This document shows, one piece after another, positions 33,116-44,900 of a DNA stretch of 64,000 nucleotides. The stretch covers positions 7,564,001 to 7,628,000 of the forward strand of contig AP026539.1 of assembly GCA_026075535.2 (NCBI GenBank). Reading direction: 5' to 3'. Source of the DNA: Tricholoma matsutake. Its lineage: Eukaryota; Basidiomycota; Agaricomycetes; Agaricales; Tricholomataceae. Under the pieces are notes generated by a model that was not told the origin of the DNA, ran no database searches, and saw nothing but the letters and a program-made list of their open reading frames with translations. The position numbers were made by a program, and so were the translations under genes. Each line of letters starts with the position of its first letter. Positions within the stretch are counted from its first letter, which is position 1.

Positions 33116-34436
33116 ATGTCTCTCCTTGCCAAACTCAATACCAACATCTTCAACTACGCCAAATTGATGCCCGAGCACAATGCTGCTGAAGATTTGGACT
33201 TCAAGGTGTGGGAGAAGGGTTTTGTGACAGAATGGTATGTTCCTGCATTCATTTTGTTGTATGGGTGGCTAAAACGTTTGGTCTTAGGCTGAATATGATG
33301 AGCTCACTGATGATCTGGGTGAAGAGTGTGATCCAGCTGTTCAAAAGGTTATTGATGAAGTTTTCAAGTTGTATCAACCATTGGCCCAGCATGAATGGCT
33401 TTCATGGGGTGCCAAGCTATTATTTTTGGAGTTGCGCAAAGAGGTGGAATGCAAAGATCAAGAAGCTGCTGAGGCAAAAGCATGGGCAGAGGCCAAGGAA
33501 GAGGCATTCAGGAGGAGGAGGAACTAGCTCAAGAGGCGGCAGCTGCTGCTAAGAAGGTGAAACTGGATGATCAGAGGGCCACTCTTGCCGAGGCTCGCAA
33601 AATGGCGCTGGGTGAATTTCACGCCAAGACCCTTTCGAAGGCCAAGTTGTTGCGATGAAATGAGCAACTAGTGGCCAAAGCTAAATAGATCAAGGAGGCC
33701 AAGGCAGGGGTCAGGACAAGGACAAGGAGGAGCTACCCGTGGTGCAGGTGACAAAATGAAAGGTAGTGGAGATTGAGGGAGGCGAAGATGGGGAGGATGA
33801 AGTCGAGGACTCCATGGAGTCAAAGTGAGCAAAGCAAGCAACAAGCAGACTGCTCAATTTTGAGGGTCCTGTGAGTTTGTGTTTTGGCTTCGAAGGTTTT
33901 TTGGAGTGCTAATCGTGTTGTAGTGTGATCGATGTCCTGGGATGAGATCCCAGCCATGCTGTGTGGTCGAAGAAGGGGCCCCAAAGTGTGTCAGGTGCAC
34001 CGACACGCTGCAGGGCTGTTATTGGGAGGGGGTGTTGAGGAAAGGCCTTCAAAAAGGTTAGGGGAGGAAATTCGGGGCTGCGAAAGACGTTTTGCAGTTG
34101 AAGCCAGGTGCATTTCTTGTTCAGACTTGTTGCGAACTTTTCTAACTTTCTGATCAGATTATTTTAGCTCTTTGCATTTGAGTTGTCAGGCTGGTTGAGC
34201 CAGAGGAGACGGTTGTGGGACTGTCAAAACTGTCTATGCCAAAATTGAAGCACACAAAGCGGTCGAAAGGGAAAGGCAAAGCAAAGGAGGTATCATCGAA
34301 TGATGATATTGAGGTCATTAGCAATGAATGGGTCATTCAATGGAAGATGCTTGTGGCCAAATTGGTACAGAAGAAGGTGGAGATGGAAGTCCTGGGTAGG
34401 GAGATAGAACTTTTAGAGGTTATGATAGAGGAGTAA
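33116..34436 (+). pseudogene. C2 antisense accessory gene with Zn2Cys6-like cluster
   Basis: The ATG at 33116 begins MSLLAKLNTN. Long Glu/Ala/Lys-rich coiled-coil-like sequence follows, then an acidic stretch (EGGEDGEDEVEDSMESK near 33780-33830). A predicted 53-nt intron (33871-33923, GTGAGT to TAG, CTAAT branch) precedes CDRC, a further Cys pair (CC) and C-x2-C-x6-C followed by YW. That is a Zn2Cys6-like array with a 7-residue first gap. A basic KHTKRSKGKGKAK segment and a helical tail end at the TAA at 34434-34436. An intron near 33235-33288 is likely. A frame change near 33510 and several stops break it. It converges on C2 pol, as in A and E, although C is a different lineage. Confidence 0.6.
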
Positions 34437-34437
34437 A

Positions 34438-34660
34438 AAAAGGACTTCATTGTATTTTTGTATTATGGTTTTTCTTTTCAATTTAAATCTTGTGAGTCTC
34501 AAAAAAGTAGTGAATAAAAGTAGAAGAAAAAGAAAGAAGAATAAAGAGAATAAGGGAAAGGCTCAGTAGATCATCATGGCCAAAAAACCCTTTTGGAGTT
34601 TGCATGACCACACTATAATGCAATATCGCGACTTGTATTGTACACTAAAAGAAATTGAGG
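34438..34660. other. Convergent gap between C2 antisense gene and pol
   Basis: AT-rich non-coding sequence containing GTGAATAAAAG on the plus strand near 34510, a possible poly(A) signal for the antisense gene. Confidence 0.4.
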
Positions 34661-36500
34661 TCATAGGTAAGTGATCATGAACAAAGAAAGGGGATAATTA
34701 TTTGTCTTCAAAGTCTGGAAGGTTTTCGGGAATATCTTCATTGATGTTTGAAGTGTTTCAAAGTTTTTCGAGATGTTTGGAGTCGATATCAAGGAAGTTT
34801 GGCAGCAGGGGAATTGATTTTTGTGCAAAATAGGGGAGGAGTCAGAAGGCTGCAACTGGTCGATGAAATACTGATCCATCAAGTTCGCAGATGATGTAGG
34901 CTCCTCCATAGTTTCAATCAATGATGATGAGGGGACCTAAATATCGAGGTCGCATCTTGCGATTGAGAGATTTCTCAATTTGTGTGTTGCAAAGTAGGAC
35001 CAGGTCGCCTTTTTCGAAGTCGTAGTCATGCATTGTTCATTTATGAATGAGTTCGAAATGTTTCACAGCTTTGAGTCGAGCAGTATAGACTTTCAAATAT
35101 AGAATTTTGAGGTTGGATGATCATTTCTGTAGTGCTATTGCTCTTTGAGCGATGAGATCAGTTGTTGATAAGATAGAATTGGGAGGGGGTTGCAAGTATG
35201 TTGCTTCAGAGATGTCAAGCTGAATTAGGGGATGTAATCCTGTGATTGCAAAGTAAGGAGAGCAACCCATGCATCTACAAACTGTAACTTGTTCTGCCCA
35301 AAACACCGAGTGTGCTCCAGCTGACCATTTGCTCTGATCTCCATTGACTGCTTTGAATAATGATTGTCGAATATTGAAGTGAGCTCATTCAATGATTCTG
35401 TTTGCATGAGAATTGTAGCTGCTAATTCAAATGTGGTTAATGTGATATTGTTTTGAAATGTATTCCAATGCAGCGATGAAAGCTGATCCATTATCGCTCA
35501 CAATTTCATATAGCAAACCCCATCTACAAATGATGTCTTTGAAGATCCAATCCCCAAGGGTCATAGCATTTTCTCAGCGAAGATTTTGCCATTTGGGATA
35601 CATCATTAGTGAGCATCGACCTTGTATGATATACTTGAATCCACTTGAAGGTGGCATTTGCATGGCATCAATGTAGACTTTGCCAAATAAAGGTGCGGGT
35701 GTGGCGACTGTAGGTGGGATAAGGAGATTTTGAGTTTGTCGTACTTGGCACAGGTGGCAAGTGTGAATATACCATGCGATGTCAGCTTTCATGTTAGGCC
35801 ACCAGAATCATAGGGAAATAATGGATTTCATCATGAAAACCATTTTGTGTCCGATTGTTGTGAGCTGACGAATAACTTCAAGAACCATTTTTGAATGCAA
35901 ATTAATCTTTTGTCTTCCTTTTTTGCATTGTTCATTTGTGGGACATCGTCGTAGGTCAGATCCTCCCCCTTACTGAGATCTGAAGAGAGGGAGAGGGTCA
36001 AAATCGATAGGAAGTGAAGGGTCAAGTCATAATGGGATTGATTTGGTGTATGAAACCATGAAGATGATCGATCCAGTCTCTGAAATCATTTTCATTATCA
36101 AACTGGTCATCTTTGTCTTGTAGAGGACATCTTGAAAGTCCATCTGGACCATGATGTGTACCTGCAACATGAACTAATGTGAAGTGAAAAGTGAGAATCG
36201 AGATGATCCATCGATTGATGCTAGCACTAGGTGCGATATCAGGACTCGAGAGCATGCCTTTGATATACCTTGCATTGACTTCGATGATGAGGTTCCAAAC
36301 CCCTATTAGGTACAATCAAAGTGCTCCGAGAGCACAATATAGACTGTAGAGTTTGAGTTTTGCTTGCAAAAACCGGGATTCACAGTTGTTAAGTGTGATC
36401 ATGCTGAATTGACTGTAATATTGTTTTCGAGGGTTGTCGGGATTGCATTGCATGAGAAAGAAACCAATAGCAATGTACGAAGTGTCGACTGATAGGATAA
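34661..36500 (-). pseudogene. C2 RNase H and integrase (degenerate)
   Basis: RNase H C-terminal part with HHGPDGLSRCP near 36135, then a linker. The integrase has a zinc finger (HLCQVRQTQN) near 35760, a core start VYIDAMQMPP near 35665, and FWAEQVTV near 35290. The frame ends at about 34661. It is colinear with C1 and C3. Stops and small deletions (for example about 35870) disrupt it. Confidence 0.82.
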
Positions 36501-36519
36501 CTGGGGCATTGGATGAGTA

Positions 36520-37718
36520 GTCAATAGCGCAAATTGCTGGGGAATTGATGAGTGCTTGCTTTAGGTCTTCCTGTGCTGTGATTTGTTTTGGTCCAAATTC
36601 GAAAGGGACATCTTTTCATGTAAGGTGTATTAGAGCTGTAGCATGTTGAGCAAAGTTTCAAATAAAGATACGACAAACTCCAATAGTTCCTAGAAATGCC
36701 TTGACTTTGGTAAGGCTTTGACAAGGTCCCCATTTGCCAACTGCTGTGATGCAAGTGGGATTGGCCATATGACCTTTGATATTGCATTGATGACCTAAAA
36801 CGATTATTTTGGGGATGCAAAGGTAAAGTTTTGGACCAGAAAATGTTCCTCCACAATACTTCATGCGTTGGACTATACAATTTAGATTCCCGAAATGTTC
36901 CCAAACAAAGTGTTGAATGCCTGGATTATTGGTGATCACTTTGTAAGATCCTCCGATAGTTCAATATTCTGATTTTGGACCCTTAACTGGTGTGTCGTCA
37001 ATGTAAGGGATGGTGATATGGGGGATTTCGGGTTGTAGGATGAATGTTATGTCATCATGTAAGATTGGAACCAAGTTTGTCCAACCCATTGGTAGGGTGA
37101 CGATTCAAAGTGCTCCAAAAGGTGTCTGAAATGTTGTTAGATCTTGAGATGTTTCTGTGACTTTCCTTTCATTGAATGTGACATATAGGTCCAACATTCC
37201 ACCACAAGCACATCCGCCAAATTGTTCAGCTAGATGCTCGGGGATCAGGACAATGCCAGAGTGCTGAATCGTTACTTGATTAAGAGGCTCAAGACTGTGG
37301 ACAATTTGAAGTGATTTTGCATCTTTCTTTGCAATGCAAAACCATTGGGACTGATACAAGGAGTTCGATGACTTGTATACTCCTGCTTCTATCTTCTTTT
37401 TCAGCATTTCACAGATCTGTTTGTACAGACCAGGAGGTATAGGGATATTATGTTCAACCCATGGAGTGTGAGGAATAACAGGGAGTTCAATAGGAGGAAA
37501 GAAGTTGGGGCAAAAGCTTCCTTGTTCTTGTTTGGTCCATGCAAAACCTGTTTTGTGATTTTGAATAAAGTCGTGCATAAGCTTTCATTCTTCTGGCCAT
37601 AGGAAATTGCCAGGATGGTTTTTGTCAATAATAGCTTTGCATTCGAGTGTATACCAGGGAGAAGGGATGAACAATGGGGGTTGAGGATTGAGTTTTGGCA
37701 TTTTCTCGAAGGGGCCAC
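36520..37718 (-). pseudogene. C2 reverse transcriptase (degenerate)
   Basis: FFPPIELPVIPHTPWVEHN near 37470 leads into the RT fingers. The palm has YIDDTPVKGP at about 36985-37010 with both Asp residues kept. The connection has KAFLGTIGVC near 36690. Several stops interrupt. Confidence 0.85.
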
Positions 37719-38156
37719 CAGTGATTGTTCGAATAATGCGAAATCAATCGGGTAGTTCAGTAATAACTGGTCAAACTTTCTGTGTGACTGGTTTGTATTT
37801 CTTCTTCGAGGCTGCGAAGATTAGGTATATAGAGTCAGTTGACAAGATGTGGGGAGGGGAAATGATAGCGGAGTTGGGCATAGAGGTGGCTGTCAAGGCC
37901 GATAAGGACGTTGCATACTGGTGGCTAGCCATTAAATATAAGTTCACAAGAATTGAGGAAAAGAAAAGGGTGTTCAAAGAGTTCAAGGAGTCAATATCAG
38001 GAATAATTGCAGTGTACTCAATAGTTATAGAGGAATTAGAGTGGTCAAAAGAAAGAAGGAGGGTATTCTCTGAGATTTTATCCTCTAGTTGCAAAAATCC
38101 TTGTGAACTACTCTTCTTCGATGATTAGATTGGGGGATAGTTGGAATAGCACAGGA

Positions 38157-38984
38157 TCATGTCGAGTTCAGATCAAAAATAGTTATTGTTTGTGCTTCGT
38201 TTTGATAATTCTTTACCGTACTCTCTGTGAGAACGTCAAATGGTTGTCCGAGCAGAATGTCATAGGCTGGATTGCAGATGATGTGTATTTGCATGTAGAG
38301 GGTGATGCTACCAACTTTGCATGGTATGTTTCTTGCTAAACCTAGACTCTGGTCAATACCACTGTTAGCTGATTGTAGAGGGATGTGTATCAACAGATTG
38401 TATGCAAGACCAATTTCATGACAAACTTCTTCCGACATTGCAATGATCGATAAACCCAGATCAACTACACTTTTGACTGGATTTCTGCCATTGACATTCA
38501 TAATAACTGATCTAATAGAGTGTGATTCCTTGGCTGTGATGAAAGGTTTGGGTGTTTCTCCAGGGCAAAGACTGCTAATATAGGTTTTGTAAGGGTCGTC
38601 AATTACGAAAATGTCATCGTGAAGGAGATTCATAGTGTTATTTCCTTTGGTTTGCTGGATACAACGCGCAGTGACCTGTTCCTTCCATTTCATACAAACT
38701 TCGGGCAATAGTGAAAGTAATTCTTTGGGAGTTAGAGTGATAATTGGGGTTTTCATTGATTGGGTGAAGATGTCTTTGGTGATTTTGTCCTTTTGAATGG
38801 GGGCTTGGGTATGGTATGATGGGCCGTCTTTTGCTTTTCCTGTTGATGTGAAGTTGTGTGCATGGGGAGGTAGGTACGAATTTTCCTTAGTGCCATTGTA
38901 GGGATGTATTACCAGTTGGAATGATTTCTTGGAGGTTGAAGATGGTGCTGAATTTGAATTAGGTTGGTTGGTTGGTGTGGACAA
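38157..38984 (-). pseudogene. C2 protease region, 275 uninterrupted codons
   Basis: The longest open piece of C2. SVVDLGLSIIAMSEE replaces the DPGS active-site sequence seen in C1 and C3. PAYDILLGQPFDVL lies near 38240. The N-terminal part is Ser/Pro/His-rich linker continuing from Gag. Loss of the small residue after the catalytic Asp-x-Gly suggests an impaired enzyme. Confidence 0.82.
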
Positions 38985-39014
38985 TATCGATGGTGCTGGT
39001 GGTTGTGGGACAAA

Positions 39015-40084
39015 TCATTCGACCGGTGCAGGGATCGAGGGCCATGAGGTAGGAACTGTTGGCACATTTGAATCAGTTCGTGCAAAAGGTCTACCACTTC
39101 GCAAAGCATATATCTCTTGTTCAAGTTGTGTGATACAATCTTCAGCTGTTGTGGATAGGTCAGTAATTTGGTAGACACCTCTGGATGGCATTGAAGAAAC
39201 TGTTGAAGGTGTGATATTATACATTAGTGAAGGGGTAACATTAGATGGAGGGTTTCATCGAGTCCATTTGTCAATCCTGTCCTTGATAAAATGACTGGGG
39301 ATGCTTCAAGGAGTGAATTGACCATTTGGGAGAATGTTTTTGCCTTCAGTGTTCTTCTTACACTTTCCTTCATTGATATATGACTGGCAAACCAAACAGT
39401 CGCTAATGAAATGTCCTGTAAGCCCACAAAAGATGCAAACTAAAGTTTCTAGCTGGTCCAAATGAAATCCACTGTTAGGTCGAGTAGTGTTCATGGTCTT
39501 TGAACCTGCTAAAGCAGTTACAAGAGTGGCTGTGAATTTCTTGAGGATTGCCATAAGATTTTCCGATTTAATTTGAGGCAAAGATGTCGAGGTTGTTGGA
39601 ATTGCCGAAGGTGCTGAAGAATGCGAACTGAGTAGCAATGTCGAATCCGAGCTGATGGATCCTGCTAAAACAAATTTTGCTGCTGCGTGAATATTGTTGA
39701 GTGGGTAGGGGTCATCGGGGTAGTGATCAGGGAATTTTAGTTTGAGTCATCGAGTGATTCTGGCCCATAAACCTGGTTGGAAACCCTGGATGAAGGCTCT
39801 GCTTTGTTCAGCATTGGAAATCCTGCCTTTAGTAGATAGAAACTTTGTAATGTTATAGAATGACCAAAAGTATAATCCCAAATTGCTTGCATTGTAAATA
39901 CCAATGCAAAGTTGTTTGCTGACAAGTTTGTCCATGTCAGAAATTGACCATTTCCAATCATCTTCGGAACCAGGGTACAGTTGGTGAATAGCAATGCAAA
40001 AGTTCTGGAACAAAATGCTGGTGTCATATTCTGGAATCAATTCCCAGAGTTTGGAAGTGTCGATATCGAGGTAATGACAAGCGT
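39015..40084 (-). pseudogene. C2 Gag, C-terminal part
   Basis: Contains the end of the capsid domain (AEQSRAFIQGFQPGLW near 39790) and the knuckle CIFCGLTGHFISDC near 39395-39436. It is broken at 40084 by D, which duplicated AGCGT (now AGCGT and AGCAT). The N-terminal part is at 49677-49832. Confidence 0.85.
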
Positions 40085-40844
40085 TGTTAAGGGCAAAGCC
40101 TCAACTACTTGATCTAGTCAATGTCATCCAACAAGGTGCTTCCTCATTGAGTTGTTTGGTGCTAGTCTTACTTGGAGCATCCAACATAAGATGATAGTAC
40201 ACCTCTAGCAGGGCTTCTGCATAGAGTCATCTGGGTTCACGCACTAAGGGGCTTCCTTAGTGGTTTTGAGTGAGTTCACGTACTAAGGGGAATCCTTAGT
40301 AGTTTCGAATGAGCTTGCAAGTTAAGGCTGTAGATTGCCTAGATCTAAACTAAGGACATCCCTACTACAAATCACAGTACTTATACTAGCAGGGAGATCC
40401 CTATCATCCAATCGGAATGGTAGATGTGTATCAAGTAACAATAGAAACAGTAAGCCTCATGACTTGCATGAGGCATCCGATGTCGCAGAGTGCTGCAGCG
40501 CAGCATGTCAGGAAACAATAAGAGATAAGCCTCATGCCTAGCATGAGGCATCCGATGTCATGGATCTGATGTCAATTGTGAGAGTCCAACATCACAGACC
40601 TCATGTCAAGGGGCTGTCGTATCACAGCATGTGTGGGAGTGGGTTCGGGTGCATGGAGTCACCATGCGTCAAGGGTGCCTTCCATGGGAAGGGGATCAAA
40701 TGCATGTTGTTGGCATGCATAGTGTGTGTGTCTGGTGTCAAGGGCATGCCTCAGGCATGAGTCAGGGAGTGCCTCCTGTCTGGAGGGGATCGTTGGGTGT
40801 GTTGGGTCAGTCAGGTTCCATGAGTTACAAGGAAAATTGTAACA
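40085..40844 (-). repeat. D 3' LTR
   Basis: 760 bp. It is shorter than the 5' LTR because the latter has an extra segment near 49340-49410. It contains two hairpins (40454-40474 and 40529-40549). A purine tract (sense AAGGGGGTAA) abuts it at 40845-40854. Confidence 0.92.
40454..40549. repeat. Paired hairpins in D LTR
   Basis: Palindromes at 40454-40474 (8-bp arms GCCTCATG/CATGAGGC) and 40529-40549 (9-bp arms GCCTCATGC/GCATGAGGC) are each followed by ATCCGATGTC. The 5' LTR has the same pair at 49235-49255 and 49310-49330. Confidence 0.8.
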
Positions 40845-41009
40845 TTACCCCCTTGTTATGGTTGAAAGTTCCACACTTTGAGCTAAATCTTTGTCTCTCC
40901 TCTGCAGTCTGAACGGTTGTGGTCTGGATATGTGGGCAGGTCAGGGTCGAGGGGTGCAGTGGAGGAATAATTCATGTGAGAACTTGGACCATGATCAGGT
41001 TCTTCTGGT

Positions 41010-41978
41010 TCATGCTGCCCTAGGCAGTGGTGTCAAGGAGTCAGTGGTGTCATTGAAATGGGTTCGTTGCAGGATGGCAAATTCAATGTCTGTAATCGGG
41101 GGTTCGGGTCTTGGTTGGAAGATTGTGTAGAGGCAAAATGCAAAGCTTAGGGCTGCTGCTGCTGCCAGGGTTGTGCCAACAATGATGGTGAGGATTGTGA
41201 TTCCTGAGAGCATGGGTGTGTTCTTGTCATGCCATCGTTTTGGCCTTGCTTCTTAAATCCTTCCGAAGGGTTCTCCCATCATGTTTCCCATCGCATCATC
41301 ATCAAAATTATCATATCCTGAGTCAAAGAAGAGCTGCTGTCTGCGCTCAACTTCTCTCTGTTCGATCTCTCGATCTTTCCAAGGTTTCTCCCAGCAGTTC
41401 ATCCTATAATGTCCAGGGCCTTGTTGTTTGCAATATCTGCAAACATATCATTGGCAGATCAGGCCGAAGTGGCCTATCTGCTGGCAGATGAAACATCTGG
41501 CATGTCTCATGTGTGGGGGGGACCAAGGTGGTTGGGTGGTCTTCGGTTTGGGTTCAGGGGTGGTCAGATCAATTATTTTGGGTGCCCTAGGCATGATCTT
41601 CGGGTTCTTCATAGAATGGGAGGACTCTCCAGAGGGAGCTCGTCATTCATCTCTGTCGCTCTGCTCGCTGAATGGTGAGAGCAAGGTTGGTGGTCATCTG
41701 TGTCAATCTAAGGGGGTGTGAGGTCTCTCCTCAGCTATTCTCAGTCTGTCTAACCGCGGTGCAATCATTTCCTGGATCGTCTGTTTGATCCCCAGGGCAT
41801 CTGCATCGTTCATCACTTCTTCTAGATTTTGTTCCATCTGTTCGATTGTGCTCGCATAGTAGAAGCACATCCTGGCAAGATGGTATTTTGGTGGGTTGTG
41901 GGTGAGGTGAACGTGAAGGGCATCAGCATTCGATCGGTTTCATAGGTACTCTCTGGTGAATCATCGTTCAGCAGGCAT
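41010..41978 (-). pseudogene. D third ORF: tandem zinc-knuckle protein with C-terminal membrane segment
   Basis: The ATG at 41978 lies 4 nt after the pol TGA (41983-41985) in the sense direction. One frame of 322 codons runs to 41010. It has a helical N-terminal part, a Pro-rich linker and two knuckles (CFICQQIGHFGLIC and CRYCKQQGPGHYRMNC, about 41390-41500). An acidic stretch with DSGYDNFDDDAM comes next, then a hydrophobic segment ITILTIIVGTTLAAAAALSF near 41135-41205 and about 35 residues of tail. Stops in the frame are TGA or TAA at positions where CGA or CAA is the simple ancestor. It sits where env would be but shows no signal peptide or env features. I do not recognise a family. Confidence 0.65.
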
Positions 41979-41982
41979 CTTT

Positions 41983-44900
41983 TCAGAAGTGTTGTAGTGG
42001 GAAAGGGGGGTTTTTTGGGTTTTTGTCAGAGGTGGTACCTCTTCTTATATCTGTTAGGATCTCAGGGGCATTCTTCAAGTTTGATTCAGGTTCCCATGTG
42101 TTTTCGGATGTCAGGTAGTCAACCCATTTCATGAGGTAACGGTGTGTCTTGCCATGCTTCTTGTGTGTGATGATCACTTCCACCTCGTATTCATTTTCTC
42201 CTTCCACAAGGCTGGGTGGTGGAGTCAGGAAGTTTCGCCCATGAGTGTCATTCTCATGGTATTGTGTGAGTAAAGCTGCATGAAAGACTGGGTGGATCTT
42301 CCATCTCGGCAGCAGTTTTAGTTGGTATGTCGTTCTTGACAGGGCATCTTTGATTGTGAAGGGCCCTTCTCATTTTGGCACCAATTTTCTCGTTGGGTAG
42401 CCAATCTTCAGGTTCTTGGAGTCGAGCCATACTTGCTCTCCAACCTTGAATGGTTTGTATCTTGCCTTTTTGTTTGGGCGGCCATAGCCTGTCTGGCCAG
42501 TTCATGTGCGGCAAGAGCTTCCCTTCTTGCAGAGAGAAGTTCTTGGATTCTCTGTTCGGCGGCCAGCATATTTGTCTTTTTGTAGGGGGTGGGGATAGTG
42601 CATGGTTGATATCCCATCATCAAGTAAAACAGCAAATGTTTTACTGTGGAGTGCATCTTCTGGTTATGTGCGAATTCTGCTGTTGGGAGACAATGCTCCC
42701 AATCTTCTGGTTTGTTCAAACAGAACATGGGGAGGTAAACCTCTAGCTTCTGGTTTACTCACTCCGTTTCTCCATTGGTCTGGGGGTGATAGGCGGTGCT
42801 CATGGATAGCTTGATCCCGAGCAGTTGTCCGAGTTCTCAGAAGAGTTTGGACATGAATCAAGGGTCTCTGTCTGAGATGATTCTTCTGGGGAGTCCAAAT
42901 CTTGTGTATACATGGCACAGGTAGAGGTCTGCAGTGCCAAGTGCATTGATCATCAAGCGCAAGGGATAAAAATTACCCCCTTTGTAAGACCATGGTCTAC
43001 CACGACCATGATTGAGTCAAATCTGTTTATTACGGGCAGGTCCATAATGAAATCTGTCGTTACCAGCTTGAATGGTCTACTGGCATCGGATGATATTGGT
43101 GGGTGGGGTCATTGGGTGTGTGTTGATCTTCATTTGCTGGCATTTTGTGCAGCCTTTGATGTATTTCTTTATGAAATTGGCCATTCCTGGCCACCAGTAG
43201 TCTCATTGGATCAGTTTGATCATTTGCCATTGTCCAGGGTGCCCTGTGGTGATGCTATCATGGTATTTCCATATGATCACTTGGCGGAGGGTTTTGTCCT
43301 GTGGCATGTAGCATCTGTCTTTGAAAAAGAGCAGACCATCTTTGAATTTCCAGTCCTCCAATGCAGATTTGATTGGGGGAGTTCTGTTGTTTTTCAGGGC
43401 TTGTAAAGCTTCATTTACGAGGTTGTCCTTCATTATTGCTGAGACCAGGGCTCCCTGGAGTTCAGCATCAATTGTTTTCATGAATAGTTCATTGGTGAGG
43501 ATGGTCTTGTCCTCGTTATTGGTGTCTTCTTTGGCTATATGATCTGCTCTCCTTGATAGGGCATCAGATTGTACCATCTGTGATCCTGGTACGTGTTGTA
43601 GCTTCAGGTCGAATTGTGACAGGTAGATGCTCCATCTAGCCTGTCGTTGGTTCAGTTTCTGTGCCTGATGGAAGCACATCAGGTTCTTGTGATCGGACAG
43701 TACCATCACAGGGAACAGCATCCGTAGTTCCCTGTCATATATCTCATAATTTCTCTCCGCTTCATTGAAAGAATGTGAGATGTAACCACATGGGTGCCAG
43801 TCTCCATTGGCATCCTGTTGTCTGAGTACCATGCCTGTTGCAAACTTTGAGGCGTCGGATTCCACCACAAATGGCTTCATTGCATCTGGCATCAGGGCTT
43901 CATTGACTTTTCTTTTCAGCACATTGAACAACTGCTGACAGTCATTCATCCATTTGAATTTCTGGTTTTTCTTTGTCAAATCATTCAGTGGTCCGGCCAG
44001 ATCCGCGAAGTGTCCGATGAATCTTCGATAGAAATTTCTGAATCCTAGGAAGGATCTTATGTCCTTCACTGTCCTTGGCATGGGCCAGTCCTTGATCCCA
44101 GCCAGTTTTGTGTTGTCCATTGCAAGTTTGTTGGGCCTGATGATCATGCCCAAGAAGTCAACTTCTTGCACATTGAACTTGCACTTCTCTATCTTCAAGT
44201 AGAGATTGCATTGTTGTAATCATTTGAGGACCCTTTCAGTCCTTATCCGGTGTTCTTCTTCCATCTTTGAGAAGATCAGGATGTCGTCCATATAGATGAC
44301 AAGCCATCCTTCATCCATCATATCTCGGAAGAGATCGTTCATCATTGCCTGGAATGTCGCCAGTGAGTTGCACAGCCCAAAGAACATCACCATTGGCTTG
44401 AATAGCCCTCAGTTAGTCTTGAATGCTGCCTTCCGCTCGTCTCCTTTCTTTATCTGCACATTATGATATCCCCATCAAATATCAAGCTTTGTGAAAAATC
44501 TTGCTCCCTTCAGCTTGTCTAAGAGGTCTCCAATTAGTGGTAGGGGGTAGTTGTTCCATATTGTTCCTTTGTTCAGATAGCGATAGTCCTGGCAAGGTCA
44601 TAGAGTGTCAGAGTCCTTCTTCAACACAAAGAAGAATGGGGATGCCATGGGTGATTTTGATGGTTGGATGTATCCTTTCTCCAGGTTTTCGTCTAGAGAC
44701 TCATTGAGTTTCTCTTGTTCTTTCGGTGTCAGTGGGTCAACTTTGCAATCCTTTGGTACAAAGCCTTCCTTCAAGTCGATCACATGATCCCAAGGTTTCA
44801 ATTCTGGGAATCGCTCAGATGTGGCTTTCTCAAATACCTGTCTGTATTTCTGGTATTCCAGTGGCAGTAGATCATCCAGGGTCTGTTGGCTAGTTTCCTT

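Noticed and set aside
41216..41721. Plus-strand frames opposite the D third ORF
   Set aside because: The minus strand carries one continuous frame with two zinc knuckles and a membrane segment. The plus frames are its shadow.
41010..41978. Envelope gene
   Set aside because: No signal peptide, no cleavage site and no ectodomain features. Two CCHC knuckles argue for nucleic-acid binding.
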